A program made the translations under genes and the position numbers. Below are positions 60,080-64,000 of a stretch of 64,000 bases of DNA, in pieces. Below the pieces are notes generated by a model. The model searched no databases. It had not been told where the DNA came from and saw only the letters and a list, made by a program, of their open reading frames with translations. This DNA is from Nocardia vulneris (GTDB lineage Bacteria; Actinomycetota; Actinomycetes; Mycobacteriales; Mycobacteriaceae). How positions within the stretch are numbered: position 1 is the stretch's first letter; each line of letters opens with the position of its first letter. Location of the stretch: the NCBI RefSeq assembly GCF_001613425.1, contig NZ_BDCI01000007.1, positions 1-64,000 of the forward strand. Reading direction: 5' to 3'.

Positions 60080-60410
60080 GAACCGTCCTCCCCGTTCGGG
60101 TGTCTTCGGGACCCGCCCGGTGCGAGTCACCCGCCAACGATAGTGCGCCGTCCCGACGACGTCAGGCGAGCACCGAAGTGCAGCTAACCGCCCGCAAAGC
60201 GCCCGGTGACACACGCAAAGGGCCCCGCGCAGTTGCCGGGTCGGGGGTCTGGCAACTACGCGGAGCCGATCTGATTATCGGTACGGCGCACCATGCGTTA
60301 CACAGCCGGGCACATTCGATTCGCACCGGCGCGAGACAATCGAGGACGACCTCTCGCCACCAGGGCTCGCAGAGCGTCCGGACGGACGTCGCATACACGA
60401 GGGAGATGGA
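60080..60410. other. Divergent promoter region between vanW and gnd genes
   Basis: 331 bp. Contains a hairpin at 60225-60263 (13-bp arms with one C-A mismatch, CCGCGCAGTTGCC and partner, 13-base loop). No coding ORF seen. The gnd start is preceded by GGGAGATGGA-type sequence at about 60400. Confidence 0.55.
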
Positions 60411-61439
60411 ATGCAGCTGGGAATGATCGGCCTCGGTCGGATGGGCGCCAACATCGTGCGCCGCATCGTCAAGGACGGGCACACCGCGGTCGGCTACGAA
60501 CGTCGCCCCAAGGCCATCGACGAACTGCGGCAGGAACTCGGCGACGATTTCCGGGGCAGCACCGACCTCACGGAATTCGTGCAGGCTTTGCAGACGCCGC
60601 GGGTGGTGTGGGTGATGATCCCGGCGGGCGCCACCGGCGCGGTCATCGATCAGGTCGCCGAACTGCTCGAACCCGGCGACATCATCATCGACGGTGGTAA
60701 CAGCCGCTATCACGAGGACATCGCCCGGGCCGAGCGGCTGACCCCGAAGGGCATCCACTACGTGGACATCGGCACCTCGGGCGGTGTCTTCGGCCTGACC
60801 CGCGGCTTCTGCCTGATGATCGGCGGTGAGCCGGAGCCGGTGCGGTATCTGGATCCGCTGTTGCGTTCCATCGCGCCGGGCGTCGAGGCGGCCGAACGGA
60901 CGCCGGGACGGACGGGCGAGCCGTCCCCGGCCGAGCAGGGCTACCTGCACTGCGGTCCGGCGGGCGCGGGTCATTTCGTGAAGATGGTGCACAACGGCAT
61001 CGAGTACGGCGCGATGGCGGCCTACGCCGAGGGGCTGAACATCTTGCACAAGGCCAACTTCGGCGCGGAGCACGCCGGCGAGTTCTCGGCCGAGGAGACC
61101 CCGCTCGAGCATCCCGAGCACTACCGGTACGACCTCGACATTCCCGAGGTCACCGAGGTGTGGCGGCGCGGTTCGGTGGTCGCCTCGTGGTTGCTGGATC
61201 TCACCGCGAGCGCGCTGTACGCCGATCCGAACCTGGATTCCTACAGCGGGCGGGTCTCCGATTCCGGCGAGGGCCGGTGGACGCTGGACGCGGCGATCGA
61301 CACCGGGGTGCCCGCGCCGGTGCTCGCCGCCGCGGTGTTCCAGCGGTTCTCCTCACGCGGAGAATCGCTGTACGCGGACAAAATGCTCTCGGCCATGCGT
61401 AAAGCCTTCGGCGGGCACAACGAGCTGCCCGGAAAGTGA
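60411..61439 (+). CDS. gnd: 6-phosphogluconate dehydrogenase, NAD-type (GndA/YqeC-like)
   Basis: A 342-residue enzyme starting at ATG 60411 with GGGAGAT upstream. NAD-binding MQLGMIGLGRMGANIVRRIV (GxGxxG) and YERRPKAIDELRQEL. Substrate and catalytic motifs are IIDGGNSRYHEDI, DIGTSGGVFGL, and CGPAGAGHFVKMVHNGIEYG with the conserved Lys and Asn. The short length (about 340 rather than 470) marks the NAD-dependent branch. Oxidises 6-phosphogluconate to ribulose 5-phosphate. Corresponds to mycobacterial Gnd2. Stands alone. Confidence 0.94.
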   Translation: MQLGMIGLGRMGANIVRRIVKDGHTAVGYERRPKAIDELRQELGDDFRGSTDLTEFVQALQTPRVVWVMIPAGATGAVIDQVAELLEPGDIIIDGGNSRYHEDIARAERLTPKGIHYVDIGTSGGVFGLTRGFCLMIGGEPEPVRYLDPLLRSIAPGVEAAERTPGRTGEPSPAEQGYLHCGPAGAGHFVKMVHNGIEYGAMAAYAEGLNILHKANFGAEHAGEFSAEETPLEHPEHYRYDLDIPEVTEVWRRGSVVASWLLDLTASALYADPNLDSYSGRVSDSGEGRWTLDAAIDTGVPAPVLAAAVFQRFSSRGESLYADKMLSAMRKAFGGHNELPGK

Positions 61440-61491
61440 CCGACTGCCGCGGCCCCGCGGGTGCGGGCGCCGCGGCCGTCGGCACCGGGGA

Positions 61492-61578
61492 TCAGAAGCC
61501 GGCGGCCTGGGCCATCAGCTTGGCGACCGCCAGCGGGCCGTACCAGAACAGATAGTTGATTCCGTAGAGAAATGCCAT
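61492..61578 (-). CDS. 28-residue hydrophobic peptide in the lipase-like operon
   Basis: A very short gene: ATG 61578 to TGA 61492, 28 residues beginning MAFLYGINYLFWYGPLAVAK and ending AAGF. AAAGGA lies 11 bases upstream, directly after the stop of the lipase-like gene (15 bp gap), so it has its own RBS and would be translated from the same transcript. The aromatic, hydrophobic N-terminal two thirds could cross or lie in the membrane. No homologue is recognised from memory. Support is RBS, position and composition only. Confidence 0.55.
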   Translation of the reverse strand: MAFLYGINYLFWYGPLAVAKLMAQAAGF

Positions 61579-61593
61579 GGCGGTCAATCCTTT

Positions 61594-62919
61594 TCAGTCG
61601 AAATTACGGTCGATCCAGTCGATCGTCTGCATGCCGAACAGGTCGGTGCCCCAGCCGTAGATGTCGGTGAGCATCCGGACCATGCTGCAATCGGTCGGCT
61701 GGTAGGTGACGTCGGCACCACCCGCCCGATAGATGTCGGCCAGTTCCCGCGAGTCCTTGGCCGGCACCAGGGACATCGGTGAGTCGTCGGCGGCGCAGGA
61801 GGTGATGGCCACCTTGGCCTTCGGTGTCCCGGAACGGCCGAGGATGTTCTCCTCGAACGCGTGCTGGAACGCGGGTTCGTCGGCGGGGCTCAGGCCCGAG
61901 TTGAACAGCGTGTTGAGCGGCAGGAAGGGCAGCCCGAAGTACGCCGGCGTCTGGCACTGCGTGCGGAACGCGTTGGCCAGTGCGACACCCGCCGGGTTCA
62001 GCTTCTCGTTCACCCGCATCTCCGGGTACGCGGGCTCCAGCCCGAGCAGGGTCGCGAGTGCGAAGCCCGAGCCCACCGAGCCGTCGGCGACCCGCATGAA
62101 GTTGCGCGGGTTGACGACCATGCCTTCCAGCACAGCGGTTTTCACGTCCAGCTCGGGCGCGTAGGTCGGCTGCAATTCGGCGGAGAACGCCGCCCCGACC
62201 CCACCGCCCGCGATACCGAACAGCGAAATCGGCGCCTTCGGATTCAGTCCGGCTTCCTGGTAGCCCAAAGCCGCACGGACGCCGTCGAGTTGGGCGTGCG
62301 CGGCGAACTTGCCCGCGAACACGCCGTGCGGCTTGCGATCTCCGTCGTTGCCCACATCGGAGATCATCACCGCGTAACCCTTGTCGAACATCAGCGCCAG
62401 CGGACCGAGCGCCGACCACGACGAGCCGTCCAGCGGATCACCGCCGGTCCACTGCGTACTCGGGTGACACGACCAGCCGACGCTGTCGTTGGCCTCCTGG
62501 TAGGAGACGACCTTCTTCTCTCCCACCGGCGCACCGTGATTCGGGATCATCAGGATGCCGGTGCTGATCATCGGGGTGACGCCGTCGATCCCGGTGGTCA
62601 CGTACATCAGCTTGTACGCCTCGATATCGGGCGGGGTGATGCCGAGGAACATCACGTCGACCTTCTTGGCCTTGAGCAGCGTGCCCGGCTGCTCGGCACC
62701 GGTCAGCGGTGGTTCCTCGTAGAACGGGTCATTGGCGAGCAGCGCCTGGAACGCCTGATCCGGCGGAACCGGTTGCGCGCCTTGGATCTGCCCGACGACG
62801 AAGCCGTTGAAGACCTGGTCCAGTCCGGGCGTGCCCTGCGGGCCCGGTTCCGCCGCCGCGGTGCCCGCGGACAGCAGCAGGGCGGTGGCCGTCGCGACGG
62901 CCACGGTGAATCGTTTCAT
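61594..62919 (-). CDS. Secreted lipase-family protein lacking the nucleophile serine
   Basis: A 441-residue protein starting at ATG 62919 with a clear signal peptide (VAVATATALLLSAGTAAAEP). It follows the secretory (LIP-type) lipase pattern: ISTGILMIPNHGAPVGEKKV, VVSYQEANDSVGWSCHPSTQ, MFDKGYAVMISDVGNDGDRK and the elbow region ISLFGIAGGGVGAAFSAELQ. In active members the elbow is G-x-S-x-G; here Ala237 replaces the Ser. The C-terminal His position is also not evident (TYQPTDCSMVRMLTD). It is probably not a hydrolase. One base separates it from the upstream gene. Confidence 0.82.
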   Translation of the reverse strand: MKRFTVAVATATALLLSAGTAAAEPGPQGTPGLDQVFNGFVVGQIQGAQPVPPDQAFQALLANDPFYEEPPLTGAEQPGTLLKAKKVDVMFLGITPPDIEAYKLMYVTTGIDGVTPMISTGILMIPNHGAPVGEKKVVSYQEANDSVGWSCHPSTQWTGGDPLDGSSWSALGPLALMFDKGYAVMISDVGNDGDRKPHGVFAGKFAAHAQLDGVRAALGYQEAGLNPKAPISLFGIAGGGVGAAFSAELQPTYAPELDVKTAVLEGMVVNPRNFMRVADGSVGSGFALATLLGLEPAYPEMRVNEKLNPAGVALANAFRTQCQTPAYFGLPFLPLNTLFNSGLSPADEPAFQHAFEENILGRSGTPKAKVAITSCAADDSPMSLVPAKDSRELADIYRAGGADVTYQPTDCSMVRMLTDIYGWGTDLFGMQTIDWIDRNFD

Positions 62920-62920
62920 C

Positions 62921-64000
62921 TCAGCGCACCGCCATCGTCTCGGTCGGGGTCACTTGGAGTTGGCGCGCCGCCGAGTCCAGCAGCTGCGGGATGTTGAACA
63001 GCGGACGATGCGATTCCAGCTGCACCTCGTAGGGGGTGCGCATCACGGCTTCCAGTGCGGGCCAGTTGTTCTCGACCTGGAACTTGTATTTCGGCAGCAG
63101 TTCGGTGGTGATGTAGTCCCACCGCGCATCGAACTCCGACCAATTCCAGTCCGGCAGCGGCAAAGTCAACAACCCCGGACGTCCGTCGGCCATGGTGACC
63201 GGGATGCGCACGGGGTGGAATTCCCGCGGCGGCGCGACACCGGCGACCGACGGCGATCCCGCCGCGCCGCTGACGTAGGTGATCGCTTCGCCGACCACGC
63301 CCTTGTAGTTGCGCGTCTCGTCCCACTGATCCCGGATGGCCCAATACTGTTCGCGGCGCAGCAGTGCCGCGTTGCCCGCGGCGATCCGGTCCTGGTCGCC
63401 GGAGGCCACGTCCCGCCAGGCGGCCAGCACATCGCCGTCGAACAGTCCGGCCGCATGGAACTCCGCCAGCGCCGGTATGCCCTCGGTGACGTACGCATCG
63501 TGCATCGGCATCAGATCCGAGAATATGTTCTTCTGCATCACCAGGATCATCCCGATGAGGTAGTGCAGGTCCGCCGGGGTGATCTGCGGACCGGCGGCGG
63601 CGAGGGCGCGCAGGCCGCTCGGCAGTTGCGCCACCGCTTGCGGTCCCGCGGTCTGCTCGACCGCGGCCAGGATGCCGCGCGCGGATTCGGACAGGCCGGG
63701 CAGGCTGTAGATATTGCCCATCAGCTCGAAATCGACCAGCCCGCCGCCGAAGTCGGCGCCGACCTGGCCACCCATGCCCGCCCACTGCAGTTCGCGGTGG
63801 CTCAGCTGCAGGTCTTCGTAATAGCGGTAGGACTTGATCAGGTTGGCGCGGTTGGCTTCCACGCCGGCGCGCGGATCCCAGGACCGCAGGTCGATGCCCG
63901 CCTTGCCGGTCGCGTCGACGAGCCAATATTGATAGAGCAGCGCGGCGTACCGGGTCGGCGCGACGCCCTGGGCCCGCGCCTGGTCCAGCAGACCGCGTAA
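62921..64000 (-). CDS. Large hypothetical protein, N-terminus outside window
   Basis: The frame is open to the right edge (360 residues visible, beginning LRGLLDQARAQGVAPTRYAA); an internal GTG at 63862 is not the start. The visible part is mostly helical with many Trp/Tyr (RYYEDLQLSHRELQWAGMGG, WDYITTELLPKYKFQVENNW) and no membrane helix. It resembles nocardial proteins annotated as hypothetical; I cannot name the family with confidence. It ends 1 bp before the ATG of the serine-less lipase, so the two plus the 28-residue peptide form one operon. Confidence 0.7.
   Translation of the reverse strand, partial: LRGLLDQARAQGVAPTRYAALLYQYWLVDATGKAGIDLRSWDPRAGVEANRANLIKSYRYYEDLQLSHRELQWAGMGGQVGADFGGGLVDFELMGNIYSLPGLSESARGILAAVEQTAGPQAVAQLPSGLRALAAAGPQITPADLHYLIGMILVMQKNIFSDLMPMHDAYVTEGIPALAEFHAAGLFDGDVLAAWRDVASGDQDRIAAGNAALLRREQYWAIRDQWDETRNYKGVVGEAITYVSGAAGSPSVAGVAPPREFHPVRIPVTMADGRPGLLTLPLPDWNWSEFDARWDYITTELLPKYKFQVENNWPALEAVMRTPYEVQLESHRPLFNIPQLLDSAARQLQVTPTETMAVR

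Noticed and set aside
61594..62419. Frame-shifted second lipase copy
   Set aside because: It is simply another frame of the same gene.

Overview
The window looks like chromosome of a Nocardia-type actinomycete (order Mycobacteriales). GC is very high throughout, third codon positions are nearly all G or C, GTG starts are common, and many genes appear leaderless. The gene set also matches the Rv0321-Rv0338c neighbourhood of mycobacteria, judged from memory: dCTP deaminase, UDP-glucose dehydrogenase, an aspC-type aminotransferase, the Fe-S membrane oxidoreductase EtfD, and a tRNA-Gly nearby. Genus assignment is an inference; no database was searched. Layout, left half. 1-1693: end of a LuxR-type regulator and a membrane-anchored actin/Hsp70-fold protein. 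1859-4576: two tandem secreted chymotrypsin-fold proteases. 4717-6401: an NRDE protein and a secreted Gly-rich protein. 6856-10056: EtfD with a long repeat tail. 10203-10813: a VapBC toxin-antitoxin pair. 11238-13615: paired acyl-CoA dehydrogenases. 13764-20093: YdcF, UDP-glucose dehydrogenase, a second Hsp70-like membrane protein, a YibE/F membrane protein and AspC. 20204-30182: regulators, a lipoprotein, dCTP deaminase, SDR, PAP2 phosphatase, metallo-hydrolase, class C serine hydrolase and a frameshifted GNAT gene. 30295-30365: tRNA-Gly(CCC), followed by a zinc-ribbon protein and a nested repeat array. Layout, right half. 32790-40972 is an organosulfur and flavin-monooxygenase block: two flavin/FMN reductases, an SfnB-like and an SfnG-like sulfone monooxygenase, a StyA-like FAD monooxygenase, free-methionine-sulfoxide reductase, a DszA/NtaA-like and a DszC-like monooxygenase. 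41111-42753: DUF1905 protein, small secreted or membrane proteins and a MazEF-like pair. 42889-47528: a beta-oxidation locus (thiolase, two crotonases, TetR) around a strong palindrome. 47706-53411: DUF4185 protein, an erythromycin-esterase-like protein lacking catalytic residues, a methyltransferase and two hydrolases. 53639-55474: FadE5-type acyl-CoA dehydrogenase. 55532-64000: GGDEF protein, a small secreted peptide, VanW protein, 6-phosphogluconate dehydrogenase, and an operon of a truncated-by-window protein, a serine-less lipase-fold protein and a 28-residue peptide. How the parts fit: EtfD (electron transfer from acyl-CoA dehydrogenases to the quinone pool) and the FadE5-type dehydrogenase lie 47 kb apart, yet have the same promoter layout. 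Each has a 16-bp inverted repeat with RTTACY/RGTAAY half-sites, plus a second degenerate copy placed identically over the -10 box. This suggests one unknown, probably TetR-type, regulator. The thiolase/crotonase locus carries the same half-sites at wider spacing. The sulfur block reads as a sulfur-scavenging module whose monooxygenases are served by its own flavin reductases.
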